Counted from the stretch's first letter, positions 36,034 to 46,081 are shown. The stretch is DNA of 64,000 nucleotides from Bdellovibrionaceae bacterium UBA6776 (GCA_002453155.1 DKGG01000039.1:133731-197730); one strand, 5' to 3'. A program made the numbers and translations. Notes: a model not told the origin generated them from the sequence alone.

Positions 36034-38544
36034 TTAGCTTAAAAAAGATTTCGGACTTGTGGATTGGCTCCAACGTCGGCTCATATCCGAAATAAAAATT
36101 GAGACCAGCAAAAGCCCCAAGGTCAAAAGCCCTGGGGTTTTCCATTTCCAATCCAGGTCCGCGTCAAAAACCTGATTCATCAACAAATAGGAAAACATAT
36201 AGCTTCCTAAAAGTCCGAGAAAAAGACACATTGCGGACAACGCCATTTGTTCTGTAAAAGTCTTTTTAGTTACGAAGCTTGGGTCCGCCCCTAAAATTCG
36301 AATCAAGTTTAAATCCTGTTGTGATCTCTGAAAGTGAAATCGTGCGGTTGTAAACATAATAAATAACCCTGTAAGCAAAACCAAAGCTGCCGTTAACAAA
36401 AGGGCTTGGCTCATTTGCCCTGTGATTTCTCGAATCTTTGAAATGGCCTGATCCAGGTCCACGTAAGATACATTGGGAAAATCTTTGTCCATTTGACGTA
36501 GAAGTTGTTGGGTTTCTTCAGAGTTTCCTCTCGAAATCCCCGCCAGCCAAGTTTTTGGTGCGCCTTCCAAAACTCCAGGTTGGACAACCACAAAAAAGTT
36601 GGGTCGAAAGGTGGTCCATGAGACTTGTCTCAAATTGTGAACGATGCCCTTGAGTTTCAATCCTTGAACATTCATCTCGATGGAATCACCCAAGGACAGC
36701 TTTACCCGACGGGCATAATCTTTTTCCACAGAAAGTTGAATGGGCGTTCCTTCCTTGTAGCTTTCGGGAAGCGGTTGACCTGCAATCAATTTTTCTCCGG
36801 GGTAGAGTTCACTTCGGTAGGATAGATTCAACCCGCGATTTCGAAAGCGAGCTTCTTCGGCTTCTTCTCGGGTTTCGAATCGATTTTCGGAAGTTTCGAT
36901 CTCATAGGATTTTCCATTGATGGCGATCATTTTTGCCCGAATCATGGGAGAGGGGCTGACCAATCGAAGCCCACTCTGATTCACCAAATCTTTGAGAGGT
37001 CCAATTTGATTGTCTTGAATGTCAAAAAGAAAATAAGACGGAATTTCCGAATGTGAGGAAACGTTGATTTGATTTTGTATGGAGTGCTCAATCTGATTCA
37101 CAGAATTTAGGAGCAAAATGCTAATGGACATCACAGAAAGTAAAATCAGCTGAGTTGCTTTTCGACCATTTAATTCCAAAAAAGCAAGGTGGGCCCAAGA
37201 AGGCAAAGGGAGTTTAGACAGAAATCGAATGAAAACCAGGCCAATTCCACCGACCAGTCCAAAGATCAAAAGAAGTCCAAGGCTGAAAAAACCAGAGATG
37301 ACGTAGGATCTAGAAATCAAAATTCCAATTCCGAACATAAAAGCCAAACTCAAAAGAAAGGAAGCAATCAAGGGCTTCCGCTGCGATTGAAGGTAAAGTT
37401 CAAAGTCCAACAGAGATCTCATTGGAGCAAAGAGCAGAGCAGAGAAATGGGACAAGGAAATCAATAGGGAACTGATAAAGGCCAAGGTGAAGAGCGCGAA
37501 TAAGGTTTGAACTCCCAGTCCTAAACTCACTTCGATTTGAAACTGACTGAGCAAATACTTTGAGATCAAGGAAAAAAGTGGAATCGAAACAATAAAACTT
37601 AAAAGGCTTGAGATGGCGGCCAATACAAAGGTTTGCAAGAGAAGAAGGGCCAACGATTTTCTGCGAGAGAGCCCAAGACTTTGAAAAATCGAAAAAACTT
37701 TGAGCTGTTTGGTCAAAGACTCATAAAAAATAAATCCAGCGCCCAGGGATGCAAGCATAAAGCCAGCGAGCGCAATCAATCCCAAATAGTCACTTAAGTA
37801 AGACAGAGCCCGCACAGAACTGTTCGCAGCTTGGGATGAAGTTTGAATTCGAACGGAGGTGTCCTTGATCTTCTTCAGAAGATTTTTTTGAAGGGCGTCA
37901 AGATCTTCTGAGCTTCGCGTTTTTACGTAAATGGTTTCACTGATGGTAGATCCGAATTGTATCAATCCTGTTTGAATCAGGTGATCTTTAAAAATGTAGA
38001 CTTTGGGAGCCAAAGAGGAAAACCGAAAACTTTGGCTGGAATCATCTGTAATTTTACCTTTTACGAGAAAATACGACTTCCCAATTTGAACTTTGTCGCC
38101 CTCACGGACGTTCAATTGGTCAAAGAACTGTTGGTCACCATAGATCCCCGGTTCGTTGGTGTTAGATATGAAGTTTAAGGGTCCTGCGTTGGTCTGAATA
38201 TTTCCATAAAAAGGATATCCCTTTGGGATCGCTTTCACGTAGGTCAGGCGAGAGTTGTTTCCAAAAGTCGACATTGTGAATAAACTCAATGCGGAATGGT
38301 AGGGGCGATCTCCAATGAGATTTTTAAACTCCTCTTTTTGAGGCTCATTAAAAATTCGGCGCGCAGAAATGCTCAAGTCAGAGGTTAAGATCTCTTGAGC
38401 TTTATTTTGCATTTGAGATTCCACAGCCGTTCGAGAAGAAAGGACTAAAGAAAGGCCGATAAGACCCACGCTCAATGCCAAAATCACAGAAAGGGAATCT
38501 CGAAGTTCAACCCAAAGAGATTTTAAAACTAAATTTATGAACAC
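36034..38544 (-). CDS. ybbP: ABC transporter permease, YbbP/FtsX type
   Basis: 836 residues. MacB/FtsX-fold permease with two large periplasmic loops and four helices in each half; a basic tail ends the protein. With the ATPase upstream and the GDSL esterase before it, it reproduces the tesA-ybbA-ybbP set of gamma-proteobacteria in operon order. The substrate of YbbAP is not known; a link to lipids or lysophospholipase is only suggested by the genes around it. It overlaps the ATPase gene by 10 bp. Confidence 0.85.
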   Translation of the reverse strand: MFINLVLKSLWVELRDSLSVILALSVGLIGLSLVLSSRTAVESQMQNKAQEILTSDLSISARRIFNEPQKEEFKNLIGDRPYHSALSLFTMSTFGNNSRLTYVKAIPKGYPFYGNIQTNAGPLNFISNTNEPGIYGDQQFFDQLNVREGDKVQIGKSYFLVKGKITDDSSQSFRFSSLAPKVYIFKDHLIQTGLIQFGSTISETIYVKTRSSEDLDALQKNLLKKIKDTSVRIQTSSQAANSSVRALSYLSDYLGLIALAGFMLASLGAGFIFYESLTKQLKVFSIFQSLGLSRRKSLALLLLQTFVLAAISSLLSFIVSIPLFSLISKYLLSQFQIEVSLGLGVQTLFALFTLAFISSLLISLSHFSALLFAPMRSLLDFELYLQSQRKPLIASFLLSLAFMFGIGILISRSYVISGFFSLGLLLIFGLVGGIGLVFIRFLSKLPLPSWAHLAFLELNGRKATQLILLSVMSISILLLNSVNQIEHSIQNQINVSSHSEIPSYFLFDIQDNQIGPLKDLVNQSGLRLVSPSPMIRAKMIAINGKSYEIETSENRFETREEAEEARFRNRGLNLSYRSELYPGEKLIAGQPLPESYKEGTPIQLSVEKDYARRVKLSLGDSIEMNVQGLKLKGIVHNLRQVSWTTFRPNFFVVVQPGVLEGAPKTWLAGISRGNSEETQQLLRQMDKDFPNVSYVDLDQAISKIREITGQMSQALLLTAALVLLTGLFIMFTTARFHFQRSQQDLNLIRILGADPSFVTKKTFTEQMALSAMCLFLGLLGSYMFSYLLMNQVFDADLDWKWKTPGLLTLGLLLVSIFISDMSRRWSQSTSPKSFLS

Positions 38545-39203
38545 AACTGTCCTTTACTGAGAAAAAGCTTTCGATCACAGATGTCCGCAAGATTAGAGTC
38601 ATGAGTGACTAAAAGAGTCGTTGTCTTGGTTTCGCGAACGATTTTGAAAAACAAATCCATCACTTCAGAGGATGTCTCCTGATCCAGGTTTCCAGAGGGT
38701 TCATCTGCAAGAAGAAGTTTTGGCCGGTGAATCAAAGCCCGAGCAAGAGCAACCCGTTGCTGTTCTCCTCCACTCAGCTCCGAGGGGCGGTGGGAAGATC
38801 TTTCAGCAAGGCCAACCAATGAAAGCAGTTCTTTGGCACGCTCCAAGATTTCATTTTTTTCTGCCTTTGAATTGATCACTAAGGGCAGGGTCACATTTTC
38901 TAATGCGGTCAAGTAGGGAACCAGATGAAACTGTTGAAAGACAATCCCTATATTTGATCCGCGGTACTGAGTTCTTTGAGATTCAGACCATGAGGTGGTG
39001 TCTACACCGTCAAACAAAAGCTTTCCTGAGTCGGGAGGTTCCAAAAGAGAGATCAATGAAAGCAAGGTGGACTTGCCACTCCCTGAAGGTCCCAAAATGG
39101 CAACGATCTCTGAATTCTCCACTTTAAAATGGATGTCTTTTAATATTTCCAGGCGAGTTTTTCCTTGGTCGTAAGATTTTACGACATGTTGGGCTTCAAT
39201 CAT
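38535..39203 (-). CDS. ybbA: ABC transporter ATPase, LolD/YbbA type
   Basis: 222 residues. Walker A GPSGSGKSTLL, signature LSGGEQQRVALA, Walker B LLLADEPSGNLD, switch VTHD. The short length and the sequence around the signature place it with LolD/MacB/YbbA. It powers the permease whose gene overlaps its 3' end by 10 bp, and its start overlaps the esterase gene by 4 bp, so all three are made together. Confidence 0.9.
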   Translation of the reverse strand: MIEAQHVVKSYDQGKTRLEILKDIHFKVENSEIVAILGPSGSGKSTLLSLISLLEPPDSGKLLFDGVDTTSWSESQRTQYRGSNIGIVFQQFHLVPYLTALENVTLPLVINSKAEKNEILERAKELLSLVGLAERSSHRPSELSGGEQQRVALARALIHRPKLLLADEPSGNLDQETSSEVMDLFFKIVRETKTTTLLVTHDSNLADICDRKLFLSKGQLCS

Positions 39204-39877
39204 TTCAAATTCTCCTCAAGAAAGCGGAAGACGTTCTGGGCAATTTTTTGGTGTCCTTCTTCGTTGGGATGAATTCCGTCCGCTTGATTGTATTTTTGCA
39301 CTCCTCCTACATCCTCCAGAAGAAAGGGCAAAAGAGGCACTTTGTATTTCTTTGTGATCTCTGAAAACACCTTTGCGAAATCTTTGGTGTATTTAGACCC
39401 CAAACTGGGAGGCATATACATTCCCAAAAGCAGCACCTTGACCTTTTTTGCTTGGGCCAACTCAATGGCTTCCGAAAGATTCTTTTTCATTTGGGAGGTG
39501 GAAAGTCCTCGAAGTCCATCATTGGCTCCCAATGCGAGGACGATGTATTCCGGTTTTGACTTCAGAGCCCACTTGACCCGTGAGGGAGCACTGGCCGAGG
39601 TGGATCCGGAGACCCCTGAATTGACCACCTCGTAGGAAAGCCCTTTAGATTCCAGTTTCTGCTGGACCAGTGATGGAAATGAAAAGTCCTTCGGAACTCC
39701 GTAGCCCTCCGTCAATGAATCGCCAATAAAGACGAGGGTTTTCCTCTGTGAAGGGGTAGGGGCCTCTAAGGAGGTGGAATTTTCGGAACCTGAATTTTGA
39801 GACGAAGAGGTGTTCTCGGTCTTTGTACAACCCATGGATCCCCACAGGAAAAGAGCGAAGACAATCAAACGGACCAT
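39200..39877 (-). CDS. tesA: GDSL esterase/lysophospholipase, lipoprotein form
   Basis: 225 residues. SGNH hydrolase of the TesA (thioesterase I/protease I/lysophospholipase L1) family: catalytic Ser in FIGDSLTEGYG, oxyanion-hole Gly-x-Asn in GANDG, catalytic Asp-His in ADGIHPNEEGH. Unlike soluble periplasmic TesA, the N-terminus has lipobox SMGC (Cys17) and a Ser/Asn-rich linker, so it should sit on a membrane. It leads the operon with ybbA and ybbP. Confidence 0.88.
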   Translation of the reverse strand: MVRLIVFALFLWGSMGCTKTENTSSSQNSGSENSTSLEAPTPSQRKTLVFIGDSLTEGYGVPKDFSFPSLVQQKLESKGLSYEVVNSGVSGSTSASAPSRVKWALKSKPEYIVLALGANDGLRGLSTSQMKKNLSEAIELAQAKKVKVLLLGMYMPPSLGSKYTKDFAKVFSEITKKYKVPLLPFLLEDVGGVQKYNQADGIHPNEEGHQKIAQNVFRFLEENLK

Positions 39878-39983
39878 GAACCACCACCTTTGAAAAATGG
39901 ACCCTCAGGTATACCAGAAACTTCTTCCCGGTTGAATCCCATAAGTAGACCACACGCGAAAGGCTGTGTTAGCTTCGCCGCAA

Positions 39984-41192
39984 ATGAGAAAAATATCGGT
40001 AAAAAAATTTGGTGGAACGTCGGTTGGTACCACTCAGAGAATTGAGGCTGTGGCCGCACGGATTCAAAGAGACATGGCCAAAGGGGATTTGCCGGTTGTA
40101 GTGGTTTCGGCCATGTCTGGTGAGACCAATCGATTGGTTCGTCTGGCCAATGAAATCAACACCAGTTCCCGAGGTTCCGCTTACGATATGTTGTTGGCCT
40201 CCGGAGAACAGGTTTCCGTGGCCCTTTTGTCCATGGCTCTTGAGAGTATTGGAGTGAAATCGGTCCCCCTTTTGGCGTTTCAGCTGGGAATTGAAACCGA
40301 CGCCATTTTTTCAAAAGCAAAGATTCAAAATGTGAATGCCGACTTACTGAAATCTTATGTGGATCAAGGAGTGGTTCCTGTGGTCGCTGGATTTCAAGGA
40401 GTCTATGAGGGAAAGATCACGACTCTTGGAAGAGGCGGCTCAGACACAACCGCTGTGGCATTGGCTTCAGCGCTTGGAGAAGCGGAGTGTGAGATCTATA
40501 CGGATGTTCCAGCAGTTTTTTCTGCGGATCCCAGATTGGTCCCTAAAGCCAGAGAGCTGCAAACCTTGGGTGCATCCGAAATGATGGAAATGGCCGTGCT
40601 CGGATCGAAGGTGCTTCACTTTCGGTGTGTGGAGCTGGCGGCTAAGTTTGGTGTAAAAATTCACTTGAGATCTACGTTTGAAGACAGAGAAGGAACATGG
40701 ATCCTTCCGGAAACAGGAGATGAGATGGAAGCCCCGGTTGTATCAGCAATCACCCACGAGGCAATGACCTCAATTGTAAAAATCTTTCCCACTCCGGTGG
40801 GACCTGGATTTATGGCAAAACTTTTTGGCCATTTGGCGGAAAAAGGTGTGGTGATTGATATTATCACTCAAAGCTTCAACGAAGACGGTCAGCGTTTGGC
40901 ATTTTCGGTTCATGGCGAAGATGTGAGTGAAGTGGAAGCTTTGTTGAAAGCCTTTTTACCTAAAGATTCTGAAATATCCATTTTGAACAATTTGGCAAAG
41001 CTCTCGGCGGTGGGAGTGGGAATGAGAACTCACTCGGGAGTTGCTGGACGGTTTTTTGAAGTCTTGGATAAAATCAATGCTCAACTTTTTTTAACAACAA
41101 CGTCTGACATTAAAATCAGTGCCGTCATTGAGCAGAGCCATTTGCAGGAAGCCGCCCAGGCACTTCATAAAGAATTTGGATTGGATCAGTGA
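39984..41192 (+). CDS. lysC: Aspartate kinase
   Basis: About 402 residues from the ATG at 39984. N-terminal kinase domain with KKFGGTSVG and FQGVYEGKITTLGRGGSDTT; two ACT domains follow in the last third (TSIVKIFPTPVGPGFMAKLF, then LSAVGVGMRTHSGVAGRF). It makes aspartyl phosphate for lysine, threonine and methionine synthesis. Adjacent, coupled lysA suggests feedback and expression tied to lysine. Its stop overlaps the lysA start by 4 bp. Confidence 0.94.
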   Translation: MRKISVKKFGGTSVGTTQRIEAVAARIQRDMAKGDLPVVVVSAMSGETNRLVRLANEINTSSRGSAYDMLLASGEQVSVALLSMALESIGVKSVPLLAFQLGIETDAIFSKAKIQNVNADLLKSYVDQGVVPVVAGFQGVYEGKITTLGRGGSDTTAVALASALGEAECEIYTDVPAVFSADPRLVPKARELQTLGASEMMEMAVLGSKVLHFRCVELAAKFGVKIHLRSTFEDREGTWILPETGDEMEAPVVSAITHEAMTSIVKIFPTPVGPGFMAKLFGHLAEKGVVIDIITQSFNEDGQRLAFSVHGEDVSEVEALLKAFLPKDSEISILNNLAKLSAVGVGMRTHSGVAGRFFEVLDKINAQLFLTTTSDIKISAVIEQSHLQEAAQALHKEFGLDQ

Positions 41193-42403
41193 GCGAACGC
41201 TTTTACTACAAAGGTGAAGACCTTTTTCTAGCTCGCAGTTCACAGGATCTGGAATTGAAAAAATTCGCAGATGGCCACGAACAGGCCTTTTACCTTTATG
41301 ACTTGGAACCCTTTGAGGAGCGCGCTCAACATTACATTTCCTGTTTTGGTCCAGAGGCTCGCATTCACTATGCAATGAAAGCCAACTCCCATCCAGAAAT
41401 TTTAAAAAGAGCTCGTGATCTTGGTTTGGGTGTGGATCTTGTTTCGGGGGGAGAACTTCAAAAAGCCTTGAATGCTGGATTTTCAAGGGAACAAATGATT
41501 TTCAGTGGAGTGGGAAAGTCCAAGAAGGACTTGGAATTGGCCCTTCAAGATCCCATTTCGCAGATCAATGTGGAAAGCCCCATGGAACTGGATCGCATTG
41601 GGGAAATAGCGAAATCTTTAAAAAAGTGCGCGCGGGTGGCTTTTCGTTACAATCCCAATGTGAATGCGGACACTCACCCTTACATCCGCACGGGATTTAA
41701 AGAGAACAAATTTGGAATGGATGAGAGTTTTCTTCCCGAATTGACGGATCTTTTGAAGCGTCATGGAGAGAATGTGCGACTGGTGGGACTGACTCTCCAC
41801 ATAGGTTCCCAGTTGTTAAATGTGGATAGCTCTGTGGAAGCTGTGGAAAAGACCATCCCGGTATATCGCTATTTCAACGATTTGGGCCACAAGCTGGAGA
41901 GTTTTGATGTGGGCGGGGGCTTGGGAATTGATTATCACAGTGACAACTATGAGAGCGAATTTCAAAGAGTGGAGGAGTTTGCCAGGCGCGTGCGTCCCCA
42001 GTTAAAGAGTTTGGGTTGTCGAATTTTTGCTGAACCCGGTCGGTTTTTGGTGGCGCGCAGTGGAATTTTGTTGGCGCAGGTCGAGTACATAAAGAAGACG
42101 GCGTACAAAAATTTTGTGATTTTAAACACCGGTATGCACCATTTGATGAGACCCTCTCTTTACAAAGCCTATCACCGCATTTTGCCTCTTAAAAAAAGAG
42201 CGGAATCCAGTTCGTTTCTTTGTGATGTGGTGGGACCAGTTTGTGAATCTTCAGATGTTTTGGGATATGACGTTTCTTTGGAGGGCGAACCTCAACAAGG
42301 AGATTGGCTGGCCATTTTAGACACCGGAGCTTACGGTGCGGTGATGGCCAGCAGTTACAACTCATTTTCTCGCGAGCTTGAAGTATGCATTGACCTCACG
42401 TGA
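41189..42403 (+). CDS. lysA: Diaminopimelate decarboxylase
   Basis: 404 residues. PLP enzyme, fold type III: the PLP lysine in YAMKANSHPEIL, the phosphate-binding DVGGGLGI, and the active-site CESSDVLG near the C-terminus. It turns meso-diaminopimelate into lysine, the last step of the pathway. Start is a GTG overlapping the lysC stop (GTGA). The last 42 bp overlap the 3' end of the convergent transpeptidase gene. Confidence 0.93.
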   Translation: MSERFYYKGEDLFLARSSQDLELKKFADGHEQAFYLYDLEPFEERAQHYISCFGPEARIHYAMKANSHPEILKRARDLGLGVDLVSGGELQKALNAGFSREQMIFSGVGKSKKDLELALQDPISQINVESPMELDRIGEIAKSLKKCARVAFRYNPNVNADTHPYIRTGFKENKFGMDESFLPELTDLLKRHGENVRLVGLTLHIGSQLLNVDSSVEAVEKTIPVYRYFNDLGHKLESFDVGGGLGIDYHSDNYESEFQRVEEFARRVRPQLKSLGCRIFAEPGRFLVARSGILLAQVEYIKKTAYKNFVILNTGMHHLMRPSLYKAYHRILPLKKRAESSSFLCDVVGPVCESSDVLGYDVSLEGEPQQGDWLAILDTGAYGAVMASSYNSFSRELEVCIDLT

Positions 42404-43126
42404 GGTCGCAACAACGAATAGAGCTCCACCCTTGATCTTATTGATTACACTTGCGGAAACACCTTGGTCCAAAGCGGGACATCCCCAACTTCGACCCGCG
42501 TAACCTGCGGCCTCATTGACATAAGAAGCGCCGTGAACCACGATGGCTCTGGAAAGGGCATTTGAGTTGGTTTCACTCAGTCCATCCAAGCGCAAAGAGT
42601 ATCCATTGGACCCGTAGTAGGTTCCCAAAGTCTTGTAGTATCCAATGGAAGACTGCTTGGATCCAGAGACATTTGAGAAAGAATCCAGATAACCATCATT
42701 GTTGGGATCCGAACCTTTTCCATGTGAAGTGAGATAACGGGTGAAGTTTCCAGTTCTTAAATCAAAAAGGACAAAACGTTTCACATCACTCTTTTTGCCC
42801 AAATCAATAATCACAACATATTGACGGTTCGCAAAGGACTCCCAGTTTGCATTGTAATAATCGCGCACTCTTTCAAACATGCTTTGAGAAATTCCTGAAT
42901 TCGAATTCCACTGGGGAAAATGATAGGGTTGGTCCGCCTCTGGAGGAGGATTGTCGTCACCGATGATAACTTCAGGTGGAAGATCTTCCGGGGGAGGAAC
43001 GGGCTGGTTGATGTCCTGCTCCGTCTGATCTTGAGAGGCCATCTGTTCGGGCATCTGTTCGTTGCCGGCACAGGCCATTAATGTCAAAGTTGCAAATACA
43101 ATGGGTAGAAGCTTTAAGTTTTTCAT
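42362..43126 (-). CDS. Murein L,D-transpeptidase catalytic domain lipoprotein
   Basis: 254 residues with lipobox LMAC (Cys20) and a Pro/Gln-rich linker to about residue 75. The catalytic domain is of the YkuD_2 type (murein_LD_cat family): RYVVIIDL-like strands, then HGASYVNEA and GRSWGCPAL with the nucleophile Cys in SWGCP. It acts on peptidoglycan in the periplasm, by family. It is convergent with lysA and overlaps it by 42 bp, unusual spacing between unrelated pathways. Confidence 0.82.
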   Translation of the reverse strand: MKNLKLLPIVFATLTLMACAGNEQMPEQMASQDQTEQDINQPVPPPEDLPPEVIIGDDNPPPEADQPYHFPQWNSNSGISQSMFERVRDYYNANWESFANRQYVVIIDLGKKSDVKRFVLFDLRTGNFTRYLTSHGKGSDPNNDGYLDSFSNVSGSKQSSIGYYKTLGTYYGSNGYSLRLDGLSETNSNALSRAIVVHGASYVNEAAGYAGRSWGCPALDQGVSASVINKIKGGALFVVATSREVNAYFKLARK

Positions 43127-43254
43127 ACCAACTTTTTCGGGAAAGCTGGCTAAAGGTCTTAGAACTTAAGTCCAGGGCGGATTCATTGAATCTGAACTTC
43201 TAATTTTTAAAAAAAAGTTTATTGAGCAGACAGTCATTCTCAAATTGGAACAAA

Positions 43255-44634
43255 CTAAATTTTATAAAAATCAATTTTGAAAGTGGTGTTCATGGAGGCT
43301 GGGCACAATGAAATCAAGGCGCCATTGGCGGCAAGGGCTTCTTGGGCAATGTTTAAACCCACTCCGCGGTGATTTCCTTTTGAAGAGTACCCGACGCGAA
43401 ACAAATTTCGAGTGTCCTCGCCGGACATCTTTCCAGAATCACTCACCTCCAAATGGACATGGCGATCTGTTTCCGAAGCTGAAAACTTAATCCAACGGTC
43501 TTTGTTTTTTTCGATGGCATCGATGGAATTTTGTATCAAATTGATCAGAACGATAAGGAGATCATGTCTGTGCATGGTGACGCAAACTTCTGATGGCAGT
43601 ACATTTCGAACAGAAATGTTTTTTTCCAAGAGTTCTTTTGTAAAAAGACTTAATGTCAGTTCCACCATTTCTCTTAAATCTAAAATTTCCTTGGGTCCGC
43701 GAGCTTCGCCCTCATAGACTTTCAATCGATCGATTTCCGCACTTAAGAGGGTGCGTACGGGGGAGCCTGGATGGTTTTTTTCTAAAGTATAAATCAAATT
43801 CCTTCGAACGGACTTCACATCATGAAGAATCTGTTTGGAAAGTCGAACCTGGGCAAAACTTAAAATGGAATCTTTCAAGCGCGCCTTCATGGCATCGTTG
43901 TGAATCAGATATCTTTCCAACAACGAAACATTGAAGCGAACCATTTCAAGCAAGTAACCCGAAAAGGCTAAGGGAAAGAGACCTTTGGGGTCAAAAAGAG
44001 TCATAGAAATATCGTTGGTTTGCGAAAGCAGGATGGTTAAAATTCCTGAGGTCAAAAGGGGTTCTTTTCGGATTTGCTTGGGGTACTTAAAAATCAAATA
44101 AAGGCACGAAAGCAAAAGGCAGATGCTTGCGGGGGCGAAGACAATAAAAATTGACGGGCTGACAGACATGTTGCCATAGACCACAGACATAAATTCATTT
44201 CGAACCCCAAGGGTGGGTTGGGGCATAAAAAAGAAGGACTGTCCGTCACGAAAAAAACTCAAAACAACATCCAAGACAACCAAGGCAGGAACCACCCGAA
44301 TGGGAGCAATTAAAAAGTTTATGGTGGTTGAGCGAACTCCAAGAAGCTTTGTAACCATTTGAATGTAGATGACAAACATCATCCAACCAGAAAAATAGAC
44401 TCCCGAAAGAACCAGGCGATTGTAAAAATAAGAAGGGGTTCCATAGGTGTAAACAAAGGCCGAAAGGATGTAAAAAAGCAGGCAAAGACTCAATATCATT
44501 TGGGATCCTGCGAACTTTTCGCGGAACCTCAGGTAGTATGAAAAAGACAAAAAGGTGGACAGAATAAAGATTCCTGAAGCCGCGGAATAAATGAAGCGGT
44601 ACACCTGAAAGTAGAAATCAGTTGTCTCAAGCAT
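43255..44634 (-). CDS. Sensor histidine kinase with multi-helix membrane sensor
   Basis: 459 residues. About seven membrane helices fill residues 1-240 and form the sensor. The kinase core has an H-box QILHDVKSVRRNL with the phosphorylated His, an N-box INLIQNSIDAIE, a G1 region SDSGKMSGEDT and a G2 RGVGLNIAQEAL. It is divergent from a response regulator gene 51 bp away, which is the likely partner. The signal sensed is unknown. Confidence 0.85.
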   Translation of the reverse strand: MLETTDFYFQVYRFIYSAASGIFILSTFLSFSYYLRFREKFAGSQMILSLCLLFYILSAFVYTYGTPSYFYNRLVLSGVYFSGWMMFVIYIQMVTKLLGVRSTTINFLIAPIRVVPALVVLDVVLSFFRDGQSFFFMPQPTLGVRNEFMSVVYGNMSVSPSIFIVFAPASICLLLSCLYLIFKYPKQIRKEPLLTSGILTILLSQTNDISMTLFDPKGLFPLAFSGYLLEMVRFNVSLLERYLIHNDAMKARLKDSILSFAQVRLSKQILHDVKSVRRNLIYTLEKNHPGSPVRTLLSAEIDRLKVYEGEARGPKEILDLREMVELTLSLFTKELLEKNISVRNVLPSEVCVTMHRHDLLIVLINLIQNSIDAIEKNKDRWIKFSASETDRHVHLEVSDSGKMSGEDTRNLFRVGYSSKGNHRGVGLNIAQEALAANGALISLCPASMNTTFKIDFYKI

Positions 44635-44685
44635 TTATATTTAATATTCGCGTTACTAAACCAGAACAATTAAAAAGGAATGACT

Positions 44686-45351
44686 ATGAACATATTGCTT
44701 ATTGATGATGACCCATCTTACTGCAATCAGTTTCAGTCTCGCATGTCCCCCTTTTGTGAAGTTCAACCTCTCAACGAAATTTCTGAACCCATAGAGTCCC
44801 TCACTCGAGAGCTTGTGATGAGTGCGGATGCGATTTTGATAGACTTAAAGATGCCCGGAATTGACGGGATCACTCTCTACAAACGCTTCCGCGAGATCGA
44901 AAATAACATTCCTCCTGTTTTGATTTTAACGGAGTACGAGTCGAAAGATTTTCGTTTGATGGCCTACCGGGAGGGGATCGACGATTTCATCAACAAAGAT
45001 GCCACGGCCGAGGAAATTTTTCTTCGAATCAAGAAAGCTTTAGACCACTCTCGATCCCACCTTTCTAATTTTTCAGGTTTAATTTTGAACCACGGCGACA
45101 TGAGCTGCCAGTTGGATGGGAAGTCTGTGGAGTTGACTCGCATCGAGTTCCAAATCTTGAAGACCCTTCTTTGCGCGCCAGATCATCGGGTTTCAAAGCC
45201 GGATTTGGTCAACCGCATTTGGAAGCACAAAAAAGTCAGTGCCCATACCCTGAATACCCACGTTTACAACCTGAATTCCAAGTTAAAAACTTGGGACAGG
45301 GTGATTTCCATAGGAACTACCGGTATAGTCCACATCTCCCCAAAACAGTAA
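44686..45351 (+). CDS. Response regulator with OmpR-type DNA-binding domain
   Basis: About 221 residues from the ATG at 44686, with AAAAAGGA at good distance; the ATG at 44680 would leave none. Receiver domain: acidic pocket LIDDDP, phospho-acceptor Asp in AILIDLKMPG, switch Thr in LILTEYES, Lys in INKDA. The C-terminal 95 residues are a winged helix with VELTRIEFQILKTLL and a recognition helix around VSAHTLNTHVYNLNSKL. Divergent from the histidine kinase gene. Confidence 0.88.
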   Translation: MNILLIDDDPSYCNQFQSRMSPFCEVQPLNEISEPIESLTRELVMSADAILIDLKMPGIDGITLYKRFREIENNIPPVLILTEYESKDFRLMAYREGIDDFINKDATAEEIFLRIKKALDHSRSHLSNFSGLILNHGDMSCQLDGKSVELTRIEFQILKTLLCAPDHRVSKPDLVNRIWKHKKVSAHTLNTHVYNLNSKLKTWDRVISIGTTGIVHISPKQ

Positions 45352-45372
45352 GGGGAGAGAAGGTGGAGCCCT

Positions 45373-46035
45373 ATGAAAAAGCTTGTTAAAGGGATTGTGG
45401 ATTTTCGCAACAATGTGCGTCCAGGCGTTCGGGAAACCTTTGCCAAGTTGGCTTTGGGTCAATCGCCAGATGCCTTGTTTATCGGATGTTCCGACAGCCG
45501 GGTGGCGGTCAATGTGTTTGCCTCCACCGACCCTGGAGATCTTTTTGTGGTGCGAAATGTGGGGAATTTGGTTCCCCCCTCTGGAGATGGAGCCACTTCC
45601 GATCATGAGTCCGAGGCCGCGGCCATAGAGTTTGCCTTAGAAGCCCTTAAAGTCTCTCACATTGTTGTTTGTGGGCATTCCGAGTGCGGTGCCATGCAGG
45701 CCCTGGTCAAAGGTCGTGAGAGCCTCTCAAGCCCCAATTTGAAGTCTTGGCTGCAGTTTGGGGAAGTGGACCTTTCCAAAGTGAAGGCCTGCCCTCAAGT
45801 GGACACCTCCTTGGCTCTTCACGATCAACTTTCCCAATTCAATGTACTGAATCAGTTGGAACATTTGAAAACTTACCCCTTGGTTCGCGAACGTTTGGAA
45901 AAAGGGGAGCTACAGCTTCACGCCTGGTGGTTTGAACTTCGGCAGGCAGAAGTCTACGCCTTCGATAAGAATCAAGAAAAATTCACTCCCTTTGATGAGG
46001 AAATTGGTCAGCGCATTTTGGCCCGTCTCAATTGA
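45373..46035 (+). CDS. Beta-class carbonic anhydrase
   Basis: 220 residues. Zinc ligands in IGCSDSRV (Cys, with the Asp-Arg dyad) and in CGHSECGAM (His and Cys). It interconverts CO2 and bicarbonate, which feeds carboxylation. Length and motifs fit the bacterial beta class (Can/CynT). It follows the response regulator gene after 21 bp, so the two could be cotranscribed. Confidence 0.92.
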   Translation: MKKLVKGIVDFRNNVRPGVRETFAKLALGQSPDALFIGCSDSRVAVNVFASTDPGDLFVVRNVGNLVPPSGDGATSDHESEAAAIEFALEALKVSHIVVCGHSECGAMQALVKGRESLSSPNLKSWLQFGEVDLSKVKACPQVDTSLALHDQLSQFNVLNQLEHLKTYPLVRERLEKGELQLHAWWFELRQAEVYAFDKNQEKFTPFDEEIGQRILARLN

Positions 46036-46081
46036 CCCAATCCTGACTTGGCCTCTTTAGAAGATTTGCAACAATGCAGAT

